Below are positions 18,584 to 27,490 of a stretch of 64,000 nt of DNA, piece by piece. Below the pieces are notes generated by a model. That model saw only the letters and a program-made list of their open reading frames with translations. It was not told where the DNA came from and did no database searches. The stretch covers positions 1 to 64,000 of the forward strand of contig JAHDEC010000006.1 in assembly GCA_020629035.1 (NCBI GenBank). Direction: 5' to 3'. The stretch's first letter is position 1. Each line of letters opens with the position of its first letter. Source of the DNA: Saprospiraceae bacterium (GTDB lineage: Bacteria; Bacteroidota; Bacteroidia; Chitinophagales; Saprospiraceae). The position numbers and the translations under genes were made by a program.

Positions 18584-20851
18584 CTAATAAATGATCAATT
18601 TTTGCGAAGTTATGATTTCATTACTTTGTAAATCCTTTACAATTAACACATAAAGTCCTGATGGTTTATTTAACTGAATTTCAGCGTTTGGATGAACCAA
18701 CAGTTGACTTGATATTTTACTGCCAGCAAGATCAAATATTGCTAATTGATATTGATGGTTAGTAGGTTCTTTTAATTGTATGGTGAAGTTACCTGTATTC
18801 GGGTTTGGGAAAATATCTACTAAATTTAATGGTTCTTCAATATCTAAAGGATTTAATTCAGAGACGTAAATTGAAGTAGTTAAATTGGTAACAATGGGTG
18901 GGTTATTATCAAAATAAATATTTGCACCATTACGAACAGTTGTTTCTTCAGCTAAATCCGGCAATGGATCTAATCTAAAGCGAACAAAGCCATGACTTTC
19001 CGGTTCATTACTTTCTGCATCGGGAAGATATATATCCCATTCGAAAACTATGGTATTACCATAAATTTTGTAACTGCCATCGTGGCTACTGCCTAAGTAT
19101 TTGAAGCTGTTCAAATCCATATATTCACTAATAACATCAACAATCCTTACTCGACTAGCTGGGAAATTTCCAGTATTTTGGAAACGTATTGTATATTCTA
19201 ATGGAGTCTCAAAAAGCACTCGATGACTACTGAGATCTGGTTTTACCAGCTTATCATTTGGATCGTAGGAACAGAGCACTTTTTGGGATACAGTGTCCGC
19301 CTTTAATATACCTGAGTGTATATCTTCAAAGGATTGGATGATTTCTATTTGTTCGCCAATATCTTCTTCTGTTGCATTGTTTATGTTGAACCAAACATTC
19401 CATTTTTCACCAGGTTGTAAATCCTCTGTAAGCAGCCAACTTAACTTGTTTTCTTCTATTTGATCTGGAGTAATGCTTGCTTGACCTGAGTAAGAAATTA
19501 GTTTATCTAAAGAGCACGATAGTAAGCCACGAATGGGCATAGTTCCTCTATTTTCTATTTCAAGCCAAACTTTTGTAATCTCATTACAGATGGTCAATTG
19601 ACTATTTGAACTGAGTTCAAAAATGGTCGTTTCAAGCGCAGGTAGAAATCCAACATTCTTTATATAATAGTCGCCAATAGTTGTTACAGAAACATCAGCA
19701 TGCGTGCTTATTTCCCAAGAGTTTTCTCCACCCAAAGAGAGACTATATTCTCCTATACCTACATTAAAAGCAAACGAAGCATCAGCGCTCTGTAGTTCTT
19801 CGAAATAAAATGGTTCAACAATTAAATCAAGAAAAGGCAAGGTTTGATCGATTAATGTATCATACATTTCATTTCCATTTTTATCCCAATAACTAAGCCC
19901 CTTAATAACTGAGGAATTAGCTACTCCAATGACAGCGATGGTATAATCTAGTATTTGCTTACTTAATAAAATTCCGTTTCTATATTCATCGATGCACAAA
20001 CCATAATTGTAAAGACCAAATTGAGAAAAAGTTACATCCATTGATAAATCATCTTGGTTGATGCTTTGCGTATTAGTCAAACCAAATGGCTTTTGAGAAC
20101 TATATTGACCTTCTATAAATACAACATCATCAAATGGAGGCAAACAGACCTCTGGCCAAGGTGAAACACCATTGCATGCATTAGCATTTCCCGGAGTAAT
20201 CCAACCAAGTGTTCCTCCAGCTGATTTTATTTCACAAAAGTTAACAACTAATTCATCACCTTCTTCCTCCATAATATTTAATGGCACCTGAATATTCTCT
20301 CCGTTTGGTAAAACGGATGGAGGTATGTCGCTAAAATAAGGGGAACGATTACATACTGCTAGACCTTCTCCATAAATATATAGTTCTATAGCAATTCCAG
20401 TTTCTAGCGGATTGATTGTATTTATTGTTGAAGGCACTCGACAACATCGCTGATAAGCCAATAAAAAATCAGAACCATCAGTCGGTAAACTAACTGAAAA
20501 AGAATATTCCGCAGATTCAAATTCAGTTATTTCATCACCAACAATGAAAGGATCATCCAAATAGCTAAAGTCTTTGATACTAGAATAAGGTATTTCGTTA
20601 ACACTAGTAAATAGCGTATAACTACCATCATTTTCAAATCTATAAACCCCAATAGATGCAAACTCATCAAAACCAGCTCCATTTCCGAACTTGTCCCTAT
20701 ACATAGCCATAGTGACATTTAATTCCGCCTCTCCGGCTGATATTCCAGCACAACTATACACCATATAGCCTCCCATTATATGCTCTGCTTGGAGTATGGA
20801 ACAACTGAGGAAGATAAGTACACCACTGATGACTAATCGAAAATTCTGCAC
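18584..20851 (-). CDS. Large secreted protein with DUF7619-type repeat-domain and T9SS tail
   Basis: A 755-residue exported protein. The signal peptide ends near residue 22 (ILQAEH). The N-terminal half begins with EHIMGGYMVYSCAG, a block seen at the start of many Bacteroidota gliding/PKD-type surface proteins. Residues of about 530-670 hold the conserved region SYDPNDKLVKP, LEYTIRFQNTGNFPASRVRI, then IYFDNNPPIVTN, the DUF7619/DUF11-like 'conserved repeat' module found in large surface proteins. The T9SS type-A tail covers about 680-755 (FPNPNTGNFTIQL, FDLAGSKIS, final KLIIY). It is probably an extracellular adhesin-like or structural protein. Confidence 0.82.
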   Translation of the reverse strand: MQNFRLVISGVLIFLSCSILQAEHIMGGYMVYSCAGISAGEAELNVTMAMYRDKFGNGAGFDEFASIGVYRFENDGSYTLFTSVNEIPYSSIKDFSYLDDPFIVGDEITEFESAEYSFSVSLPTDGSDFLLAYQRCCRVPSTINTINPLETGIAIELYIYGEGLAVCNRSPYFSDIPPSVLPNGENIQVPLNIMEEEGDELVVNFCEIKSAGGTLGWITPGNANACNGVSPWPEVCLPPFDDVVFIEGQYSSQKPFGLTNTQSINQDDLSMDVTFSQFGLYNYGLCIDEYRNGILLSKQILDYTIAVIGVANSSVIKGLSYWDKNGNEMYDTLIDQTLPFLDLIVEPFYFEELQSADASFAFNVGIGEYSLSLGGENSWEISTHADVSVTTIGDYYIKNVGFLPALETTIFELSSNSQLTICNEITKVWLEIENRGTMPIRGLLSCSLDKLISYSGQASITPDQIEENKLSWLLTEDLQPGEKWNVWFNINNATEEDIGEQIEIIQSFEDIHSGILKADTVSQKVLCSYDPNDKLVKPDLSSHRVLFETPLEYTIRFQNTGNFPASRVRIVDVISEYMDLNSFKYLGSSHDGSYKIYGNTIVFEWDIYLPDAESNEPESHGFVRFRLDPLPDLAEETTVRNGANIYFDNNPPIVTNLTTSIYVSELNPLDIEEPLNLVDIFPNPNTGNFTIQLKEPTNHQYQLAIFDLAGSKISSQLLVHPNAEIQLNKPSGLYVLIVKDLQSNEIITSQKLIIY

Positions 20852-20942
20852 AACCTTCTATGTTTGATTAATTAAAAAATACGAATAAATTCTAAAACCA
20901 CCTACAAATCAAACACTTATCAAGTAAACTGCTTAATTTAAT

Positions 20943-20970
20943 AAAGTGGAGCCACCTAGAACTCCACTTT
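20943..20970 (-). terminator. Hairpin downstream of the thioredoxin gene
   Basis: Perfect 9-bp arms AAAGTGGAG (20943-20951) and CTCCACTTT (20962-20970) surround a 10-base loop. On the minus strand it begins 10 bases after the thioredoxin stop and is followed by ATTAAATTAAG, only weakly T-rich. It probably ends the thioredoxin transcript before the downstream T9SS gene. Confidence 0.5.
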
Positions 20971-20979
20971 CATCCTAGT

Positions 20980-21498
20980 CTATTGTATTGCTTTCGCTAT
21001 TAATGATTGAAAGCTTGGAGCATCTTTAAAACCTCGTATGATATCAAGCTTTTCTAATGACTCATCCAAAATGGCAAAAGATGGATAAGATAGTCTACCA
21101 TCTAATAGCGAAGCAGCTAATTGGTGATGACCTCGTCGTACACCTTTTACAAAATCATACTTTGCATTCTTAAATTGGATACTACTCGCTTGCTCTGCAT
21201 TAAGCTTAACAAAATAAAACTCATCACCTGCGAATTCAATAAATTCAGGATTTTGAAAAGTTTCCTTATCCATAACCTTGCACCATTTACACCAATCGGT
21301 ATAAACATCTACCACCACTTTTTTTGGATTTTGAATCATCAATGCCTCCAAATCTTCCATAGAATGCCAAGTTAAACCTGGGGCTTTAGTTTTAGTAGCT
21401 ACTGGTTTTTCAGCACTAACTTCTGAAATACAGCTAACTGCAAAACCTCCAAAAAACAACAAGAATAAGGCTAGTCCAACTACATTTAATTTTTTCAT
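20980..21498 (-). CDS. Exported thioredoxin-family protein
   Basis: A protein of about 172 residues. The start is placed at 21498 (MKKLNVVGLALFLLFFGG), which gives a proper export signal; an upstream ATG at 21519 adds only seven residues. The signal ends near a Cys (VSCISE), so it could be a lipoprotein. The mature part has a thioredoxin-like fold of the DUF255/thioredoxin_7 kind with the redox site VDVYTDWCKWCKVMDKETF (CXXC with Trp-Cys-Lys-Trp-Cys) and the cis-Pro region SYPSFAIL. It is likely a periplasmic thiol-disulfide reductase or chaperone, followed by its own hairpin. Confidence 0.85.
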   Translation of the reverse strand: MKKLNVVGLALFLLFFGGFAVSCISEVSAEKPVATKTKAPGLTWHSMEDLEALMIQNPKKVVVDVYTDWCKWCKVMDKETFQNPEFIEFAGDEFYFVKLNAEQASSIQFKNAKYDFVKGVRRGHHQLAASLLDGRLSYPSFAILDESLEKLDIIRGFKDAPSFQSLIAKAIQ

Positions 21499-21736
21499 TT
21501 CTACAATTTTAATTAACAATTAATAACCCTGCAAATATGATCTAGTGGCAAGTCTGTCAAAAGAAAACAAGGTTGGATAAATGATAAATAAAGGGTTGAA
21601 TTTAGGACTACAACCCATAATAACTCAATAAAATAGGCAACTTCACCTTAACTTGCCTTGCAAATTAAATGCACAACAAACCATTAGAATATTCCGAATT
21701 CAAATAACTTATTGCATTAATAAAGCACATTTGGCT

Positions 21737-22843
21737 ATGCTAAACCACCTAAAACTTATCCACTCTCTTTTTTTTCTTAGCAGCTTATTCATTAGTCAAA
21801 CAACATTGGCCCAAGAACTACAATTGCTTACTGCTTTAGAAGAGGATATAACAGAATCGTCGGGACTGATTTATTTGGATGATCGACTTATAACACACGA
21901 AGATGGTGGTACCTCCGGGCCGTTTATCCTAGAGATTGATCCAACCACAGGAGAAACCAGCCGGCTTGTGGTTATAAACGATGCCAATAATAGAGACTGG
22001 GAAGCGATGTGCTATGATGATGAGTTTATTTACATTGGGGATTTCGGTAACAATCTCGGTAATCGAACTGACCTAGGCATTTATAAAATCTCTATAGATG
22101 ACTATTTAAATAACAATACCGTCGATGCATCATTTATTAGTTTCCAATATAGTGATCAAACAGAATTTGAAGCCAATAGCAACCACAATTTTGATGCTGA
22201 AGCATTTATAGCATATGGTGATAGTCTCTACATTTTCACTAAAAATAGACTTGATTATCAGACAAATGTTTATGCAGTTTCTAAAACACCAGGAGCATAT
22301 AGTATCCACAAAAACGGAACTTTAAAGGCAGATTGCCTAGTAACAGATGCTACCTATGACTCACAAAATCAGCGACTAAGTCTAATTGGTTACTTTACAG
22401 TTGTTCCCATTTTTATGAACATTGAAAATATAACTGATGCTCGTTTTTCTAGCTATGATTTAGAGCGTTTGGAACTTAACGTGATCAGTGGTTATTCACA
22501 CCAAATCGAAGGGCTAACTCATAGAGAGAATGATCAATTTTACATTACATCTGAAAAAAATGCACTAGCCGATCAAGCGCTGTATGATTTAGATCTCATT
22601 TCTTCAAATCTCGGTGTTTCTTCCTCTAATTCAAATTTGATTTACCCAAACCCCACACTTCATCAGTTTAGCATTAGTGGTGATGTAGAATATTTTTCCT
22701 TGTTTGATAGTAATGGCCAAGAAGTCATAAAAGGAAAACAACAAAATGTTTACCTACATGACTTTCCTAGCGGATGCTATACATTGAAGATCAAATTTGC
22801 AAACCAAGAAAAACTACATACTGAGCAAATAATAAAATTATAA
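21737..22843 (+). CDS. T9SS type A sorting domain protein with beta-propeller-like body
   Basis: A protein of about 368 residues from the ATG at 21737, chosen because the next residues form a signal peptide (LIHSLFFLSSLFISQTTLAQ); the frame is open 28 codons further up with no signal-like sequence. The body has recurring short strand motifs (LIYLDDRLITHEDGGTSGP, RDWEAMCYDDEFIYIGDFGN, FDAEAFIAYGDSLYIFTKN, QIEGLTHRENDQFYITSEK), resembling SdiA/esterase-like propellers, but I assign no enzyme. It ends with a T9SS type-A tail (IYPNPTLHQFSISG, FDSNGQEVIKG, final EQIIKL). Its stop overlaps the convergent LuxR gene by 6 bases. Confidence 0.8.
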   Translation: MLNHLKLIHSLFFLSSLFISQTTLAQELQLLTALEEDITESSGLIYLDDRLITHEDGGTSGPFILEIDPTTGETSRLVVINDANNRDWEAMCYDDEFIYIGDFGNNLGNRTDLGIYKISIDDYLNNNTVDASFISFQYSDQTEFEANSNHNFDAEAFIAYGDSLYIFTKNRLDYQTNVYAVSKTPGAYSIHKNGTLKADCLVTDATYDSQNQRLSLIGYFTVVPIFMNIENITDARFSSYDLERLELNVISGYSHQIEGLTHRENDQFYITSEKNALADQALYDLDLISSNLGVSSSNSNLIYPNPTLHQFSISGDVEYFSLFDSNGQEVIKGKQQNVYLHDFPSGCYTLKIKFANQEKLHTEQIIKL

Positions 22844-23899
22844 GAGTTGGTAAGATTTTGCTTTAAGCATGGCTTCTCCTCTATTCTTTACATCCATTTT
22901 AGCATACAATTTATTGATATGAGACTTAACCGTGCTTAATTCAATAAATAAATTAGCAGCAATTTCTTTATTAGAATGTCCTTCTGAAATTAACTGCAAA
23001 ATCTTCATTTCTTGAGGTGTAAATGGTGGTTGTTTCACGGGAGTTTCGGGCTGAATCCTTTGTAAACTTCTCCGAAGCTGAATATTTTGAAACCATAAAA
23101 TCAGTAATCCCAGCCCAGCTAATCCGAATAAATACCAAGGCAAATAACTTGTCTTCTCGCTTGAAAAATCTCCATAATACCTCATTTTACGGAAGTAGTC
23201 TTTAGTATATGGGTGATCCTTTAGCTCATTTTGTAAGCGCTTTCCCATTTGTTTATAGCGCTCATTTTCTGCTTGAAAGTATTTGTCATAATCCGTATTA
23301 TTTAATGCTGCTAATGCCACTAAAGAGTGGGCGCAGGTGTCTGCAAAATGAAACAAATCACGATTAAGCTTATCTTCAGAAAACTGCAAGGCCGAAGGAA
23401 ATTTAATCTCGTAAAATATATAGCTTGGGTAGACTAAAGAACTCAATGCTTTCATTCCGTGGTTAGCCTTATCCCCCTTAATGGTATAGTCTCCAAAGGG
23501 AGCAAAAGTGTCCTCGCCATGTTTAATGCTCACCTCTGTTTCGTTTTCTAATAATAGATGAATAAAATTGTGTTCTTCTCCACCTACAAACAAGCAAGCA
23601 TTAAATTCTGAATGCTCTTCTTTTATTAAATAAAGTCTATAATATTGGGGACTCTCGGGTAAGTTTTCTCCACTAATTGAAAAATGTCCGTGTTCGTCTA
23701 TGATTCCCGTATTAATCACTGAAGAAGCACTCGTCCCATAATAATCATCTAGCTTATCAATCGTCGCTAAATAAATTTGATATTGCCAATCACCCTGCAT
23801 ATTGACCGATCCAGAAATCACATAAGCTTGCAGGGGTAAAACCCAACAAATGACTTGTAAAGCGAGCAAGTATTTAAGACTGGCCATCGACATTGGCAC
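22838..23899 (-). CDS. Membrane-tethered one-component regulator with C-terminal LuxR-type HTH
   Basis: A 353-residue protein. A signal peptide or N-terminal helix (about 8-26) is followed by a ~230-residue periplasmic part that begins ISGSVNMQGDWQYQIYLATI, then GHFSISGENLPESPQYYRLY, resembling the DUF4369-type Ig-like domain. One TM helix lies at about 256-273 (YLFGLAGLGLLILW), then a cytoplasmic LuxR/GerE HTH at about 288-350 (FTPQEMKILQLISEGHSNKEIA and TVKSHINKLYAKMDV). No kinase or receiver domain is present, so it likely couples an envelope signal directly to DNA binding. Targets unknown. Confidence 0.82.
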   Translation of the reverse strand: MPMSMASLKYLLALQVICWVLPLQAYVISGSVNMQGDWQYQIYLATIDKLDDYYGTSASSVINTGIIDEHGHFSISGENLPESPQYYRLYLIKEEHSEFNACLFVGGEEHNFIHLLLENETEVSIKHGEDTFAPFGDYTIKGDKANHGMKALSSLVYPSYIFYEIKFPSALQFSEDKLNRDLFHFADTCAHSLVALAALNNTDYDKYFQAENERYKQMGKRLQNELKDHPYTKDYFRKMRYYGDFSSEKTSYLPWYLFGLAGLGLLILWFQNIQLRRSLQRIQPETPVKQPPFTPQEMKILQLISEGHSNKEIAANLFIELSTVKSHINKLYAKMDVKNRGEAMLKAKSYQLL

Positions 23900-23961
23900 A
23901 AATTAAAAAAGTAGCCATCATGAGCTTAACTTTTTGCCTTCCTTTAAGATTACATTAACGG

Positions 23962-25971
23962 CTAGAGTATATCCTCATCTACTAAATTAGGTAAGGTCAC
24001 TTTAAGCTTTGGATTTGATTCCATAGCTCGTTTTATGGTGGATATTGCGTGTGGGTTTCTTGCCCAAGATCTACGAGCTATACCATTGTTTACATCCCAA
24101 TGCAGCATGGAAGCAATATTGTTTGCTGCTTGTTTACTACCATCGATTAACATCCCGAATCCTCCATTTACTACTTCTCCCCAGCCTACACCGCCTCCGT
24201 TGTGAAGCGAAACCCAGGTGGCGCCTCTAAAACTATCACCGATCACATTATGCACCGCCATATCAGCAGTAAACTTAGAACCATCATATATATTGGATGT
24301 TTCTCTGTATGGAGAGTCTGTTCCTGATACATCATGATGATCTCGACCCAAAACTATTGGAGCCTTTATCTCACCAGATTTTATAGCTTCATTAAAAGCC
24401 AAAGCAATTTTAATTCGACCCTCTGCATCCGCATACAGGATTCTGGATTTAGAACCCACAACAGGAATATTCTCCTCGGCTCCTTCAATCCAAATTAAGT
24501 TGTCATTTAATTGACTTTCAATTTCTGCAGGTGCATTTTGCTGAATTTCTTTAATAATCTTTGCAGCAATTAAGTCACTTGTTTTAAGATCTTCTAAATC
24601 ACCTGACGTGCAAACCCACCGGAAAGGACCAAAACCGTAATCAAAGCACATTGGTCCCATGATATCCTCTACATAAGATGGATATTTAAAGAGTCCTTTG
24701 CTTTGATCTTTCCAGACATCAGCACCAGCTTCTCCAGCTTCTTTTAGAAAAGCATTTCCATAATCCCAGAAATACATTCCTTTAGCATTTAAGGTGTTTA
24801 TCGCATCGACATGACGACAAAGGGTCGATCTAATTTCCTCCATAAATTTAGCCTTATTCGCGAGTAATAAAGCCTTAGCTTGATCAAAACTGTATCCGAT
24901 CGGACAATAGCCTAAATCATCAATATTATGCAGGGATGTTTGGTCCGAACCAAGGTCAATATGGATGTCTTGCGCCACAAATGCTTCCCATAACTCCACT
25001 ATATTTCCATGATAAATTATAGCACAAGCCTCTAAATTCTCTTGCTTTTTTAGCATGGTTTTTATCAATGCTGTAGCATCCGTAAAAACGTCTTCTTCTT
25101 TAATATATCCATCGGTAATTCGCTGATCTATAGCATCTCGATCAACCTCCGCAAGCACACCTACAGCTCCAGTAATAATGGCTGCTAATGCCTGAGCTCC
25201 GCTCATTCCTCCTAATCCTGATGTCACAAATATTTTCCCACGAAGGTCTTTCTCTCCCAAATTATTTAACCTGCCCGCGTTTAATAAAGTAATTGTTGTT
25301 CCATGCACAATACCTTGAGGACCGATATACATAAAAGATCCAGCTGTCATTTGCCCATAAGAGGTAACTCCCATGGCGTTATACTTATTCCAGTCGTTTT
25401 TACTCGAATAATTAGGTATCATCATGCCATTAGTTACAATAACTCCAGGAGCATTATTATTTGAAGGAAATAGACCTAAAGGATGACCAGAATAGAGCAC
25501 TAATGTCTGGTCTTCTTCCATCTCAGACAGGTACTGCATGGTTAATAAATACTGGGCCCAATTCTGAAATACTGCACCATTACCACCATAAGTTATTAAC
25601 TCATGTGGATGCTTCGCAACCGTAGGATCTAGATTATTTTGTATCATCAGCATAATCCCCGCTGCTGACTTAGTCTTGGCTGGATATTCATGAATGCCTC
25701 TAGGATACATATCATATTCAGGTCTAAATCTGTGCATATAAATTCTACCTAAATCTCTCAATTCTTGTTCAAATTCAGCCGCCAAAACAGCGTGCCATTC
25801 AGACGGAAAATAACGCAAAGCATTATGGATAGCTAGTGTCCATTCGTCCTTGGAAAGAACTCCTTCTAATCTTCTTACTGGTGCATGACTTACGGATGGA
25901 TCTAATGGTCTTGCATCTGGTAGTTGGGAAGGTATTCCTTGTTTAATGGATTCTTTGAATGTGTCACTCAT
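23962..25971 (-). CDS. hutU: Urocanate hydratase
   Basis: A 669-residue cytoplasmic enzyme that adds water to urocanate, the second step of histidine breakdown, using tightly bound NAD+. Family landmarks are HELITYGGNGAVFQNWAQY, VTSGLGGMSGAQ and CPIGYSFDQA near the middle, and GRDHHDVSGTDSPYRET with NGGGVGWGEVVNGGFG near the end. Compared with classical ~550-residue enzymes it is longer, and the usual active-site Cys block reads GPMCFDYGFGPFRWVCTSGD, a divergent form that I associate with the Bacteroidota type. hutH, hutI and a formiminoglutamase are not in this window. It follows the acylphosphatase gene by 11 bases. Confidence 0.93.
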   Translation of the reverse strand: MSDTFKESIKQGIPSQLPDARPLDPSVSHAPVRRLEGVLSKDEWTLAIHNALRYFPSEWHAVLAAEFEQELRDLGRIYMHRFRPEYDMYPRGIHEYPAKTKSAAGIMLMIQNNLDPTVAKHPHELITYGGNGAVFQNWAQYLLTMQYLSEMEEDQTLVLYSGHPLGLFPSNNNAPGVIVTNGMMIPNYSSKNDWNKYNAMGVTSYGQMTAGSFMYIGPQGIVHGTTITLLNAGRLNNLGEKDLRGKIFVTSGLGGMSGAQALAAIITGAVGVLAEVDRDAIDQRITDGYIKEEDVFTDATALIKTMLKKQENLEACAIIYHGNIVELWEAFVAQDIHIDLGSDQTSLHNIDDLGYCPIGYSFDQAKALLLANKAKFMEEIRSTLCRHVDAINTLNAKGMYFWDYGNAFLKEAGEAGADVWKDQSKGLFKYPSYVEDIMGPMCFDYGFGPFRWVCTSGDLEDLKTSDLIAAKIIKEIQQNAPAEIESQLNDNLIWIEGAEENIPVVGSKSRILYADAEGRIKIALAFNEAIKSGEIKAPIVLGRDHHDVSGTDSPYRETSNIYDGSKFTADMAVHNVIGDSFRGATWVSLHNGGGVGWGEVVNGGFGMLIDGSKQAANNIASMLHWDVNNGIARRSWARNPHAISTIKRAMESNPKLKVTLPNLVDEDIL

Positions 25972-25982
25972 GTAGCTAAAAT

Positions 25983-26252
25983 CTATCGTATTATTTCAAA
26001 AGTAGTCGCGGCGAAGATAGGTATTTCGTGGTAGTTTAATTGGTCTACTCTAGAAGTTTTAGGTCCATTATGTAACCACTTTATGAAGCTCAGCACATCA
26101 TCTTCTGGACCAGCTACCTGTATCGATACAGATCCATCGGCCATATTTCTTACATTGCCAATTAAATTTAGTCGTCTAGCTTCTTGACAACTATAAAACC
26201 TAAACCCTACACCTTGCACTACGCCGATGACTTTAATGGTATACGCTTTCAT
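25983..26252 (-). CDS. acyP: Acylphosphatase
   Basis: An 89-residue cytoplasmic enzyme that hydrolyses acyl phosphates such as 1,3-bisphosphoglycerate or carbamoyl phosphate. The loop GVVQGVGFRFY carries the phosphate-binding Arg (Arg18), and the catalytic Asn is in GNVRNMADGSV, the two signatures of the family. Length is typical (about 90). It lies directly upstream of hutU on the same strand, so it is probably the first gene of a two-gene unit. Confidence 0.93.
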   Translation of the reverse strand: MKAYTIKVIGVVQGVGFRFYSCQEARRLNLIGNVRNMADGSVSIQVAGPEDDVLSFIKWLHNGPKTSRVDQLNYHEIPIFAATTFEIIR

Positions 26253-26272
26253 TGCTTTTGTTCAATATTGGG

Positions 26273-26300
26273 CAAAAAAAAAGCCCAGGAAACCTGAGCT
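26273..26300 (-). terminator. Rho-independent terminator downstream of the Cys/Lys-rich repeat gene
   Basis: On the minus strand, AGCTCAGG (26300-26293) pairs with CCTGGGCT (26289-26282) around a 3-base loop, followed by nine T residues. This is a strong intrinsic terminator 25 bases after the stop at 26326, so the Cys/Lys protein is transcribed separately from acyP-hutU. Confidence 0.85.
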
Positions 26301-26325
26301 TTCTATTTCTTGAATGCTTAAGATA

Positions 26326-26823
26326 TTAAGCACCTTTCTTTGCAGCACATTTTTTAGCGCAAGCAGCTTTTTCAGCCTTTGTACACTTCTTAGCACATGC
26401 AGCTTTTTCAGCTTTTGTACAGCTTGTTTTAGCAGATACTGGAGTTGGAGCTTCATCCAATGACTTAATCATCGGCTGAGTACCTGCTTCCATTGATGCA
26501 GCTTTTACAAACGTTTTTGATGCACCATCAAAATTTACAGCAGAGTAGCTCACTTTACCTGATTGAGAACAAACAGACTTCTCGTGGAAGCTTACTTTTC
26601 CTGATTGAGAACATACTCTCTTCTCGATATTTTCATTTTGCTCTGCAGCTAATTCAGCTTCTGCTAATGCAGATGCTACAACTGTAGTTCCGTCTAATGA
26701 CTGAACCTGAGCTGATGCTGTTTTAATACAAGCTTTCTTTCCTTTACAACATGCTTTTTTAGTCTGACCGAAAGCCATTCCTGACATGAATACTAGTGTG
26801 CAAACAAATAAAATCTTCTTCAT
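26326..26823 (-). CDS. Secreted Cys/Lys/Ala-rich repeat protein, function unknown
   Basis: A 165-residue exported protein with a clear signal peptide (MKKILFVCTLVFMSG, cleavage near AFGQ). The mature chain begins TKKACCKGKKACIK. It then has two copies of CSQSGKVSF/Y separated by six residues, and ends in two copies of CTKAEKAACAKK plus a shorter CAAKKGA. It holds about fourteen cysteines in evenly spaced, Lys-flanked positions but no known enzyme domain. Regularly spaced Cys suggest metal binding or disulfide crosslinking, and Lys/Ala richness suggests binding to anionic polymer; both are inference. It is a single gene with its own terminator, divergent from the lipoprotein/M4 protease pair. 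Confidence 0.75.
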   Translation of the reverse strand: MKKILFVCTLVFMSGMAFGQTKKACCKGKKACIKTASAQVQSLDGTTVVASALAEAELAAEQNENIEKRVCSQSGKVSFHEKSVCSQSGKVSYSAVNFDGASKTFVKAASMEAGTQPMIKSLDEAPTPVSAKTSCTKAEKAACAKKCTKAEKAACAKKCAAKKGA

Positions 26824-27035
26824 GGAATTTTAAATTAAAATATTTGAAATAAATTAAACATTATAAATAAATACAATATACAATTGAATGAATTACAATT
26901 CGTCGTATTTTGTTCCTTAAATGTACGAATTTTCTTAGTCACTTATTTTTCATTAAATAATTTTTAACAACTCGTGACCCAAATACACTTTACATTCGTC
27001 ATAAAATAGACAAACTAATTTAATAAACATTATCT

Positions 27036-27476
27036 ATGAAACAATTAAACCTTGCTATTTTGCTTTCTCTACTATGTATTATTTCCTGTAAAACTCAAAA
27101 AGAGTCCTTAGATACTTACGAAGGGATGATTCTAGAATTTGGTAATTCTGGTGGATTTACCGGAGCCATAGATTGCTACAGAATGATGGAGAATGGTCAA
27201 TTATTTAAAAGTAATGACGGTAAAAATTTCACGGAAATTACCAGTATGGATAAAAAAGTTGCCGAGCAAATGTTTGAAAATTTCGAAACACTTGGTTTTA
27301 ATGAAATGAGGATTAACGATCCAGGAAACATGACCTTTTATGTATCCCTCGGGCAAGGCAAAAGGGTGCAAACCTTAAAATGGGGAGGAACATCTCAAAT
27401 CCCAGATCCGAATCTAAAACGTTTTTACACTAATCTTTTTAAGCTTGCTTCGCAGGCAAAAAATCCAGTTAAATAG
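27036..27476 (+). CDS. Lipoprotein upstream of M4 peptidase; emfourin-like candidate
   Basis: A 146-residue lipoprotein (lipobox IISC, Cys18). The mature part starts with MILEFGNSGGFTGAIDCYRM, then GFNEMRINDPGNMTFYVSL and TLKWGG. The early 'strand-GGFTG-strand' block, the acidic helix and the late strands resemble, from memory, emfourin-type protein inhibitors of M4 metallopeptidases, which are encoded beside protealysin-type proteases. The gene ends 14 bases before an M4 peptidase gene on the same strand, which fits. A lipid anchor would place it in the envelope, guarding the cell from its own protease before secretion. The family assignment is a hypothesis; only the lipoprotein call is firm. 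Confidence 0.7.
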   Translation: MKQLNLAILLSLLCIISCKTQKESLDTYEGMILEFGNSGGFTGAIDCYRMMENGQLFKSNDGKNFTEITSMDKKVAEQMFENFETLGFNEMRINDPGNMTFYVSLGQGKRVQTLKWGGTSQIPDPNLKRFYTNLFKLASQAKNPVK

Positions 27477-27490
27477 AATAATTTAAAATT

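Noticed and set aside
21756-21764. TTATCCACT, resembling a DnaA box, considered as an origin hint
   Set aside because: It is a single imperfect match inside a coding region; no cluster of boxes, AT-rich unwinding stretch or dnaA/dnaN nearby.
22838-22843. Six-base overlap of convergent stop codons as a frameshift or antisense element
   Set aside because: Two intact genes simply share their ends; this is common in compact genomes.
26326-26823. The Cys/Lys/Ala protein as a histone H1-like DNA-binding protein
   Set aside because: It has an export signal and many cysteines, unlike cytoplasmic Lys/Ala-rich chromatin proteins.
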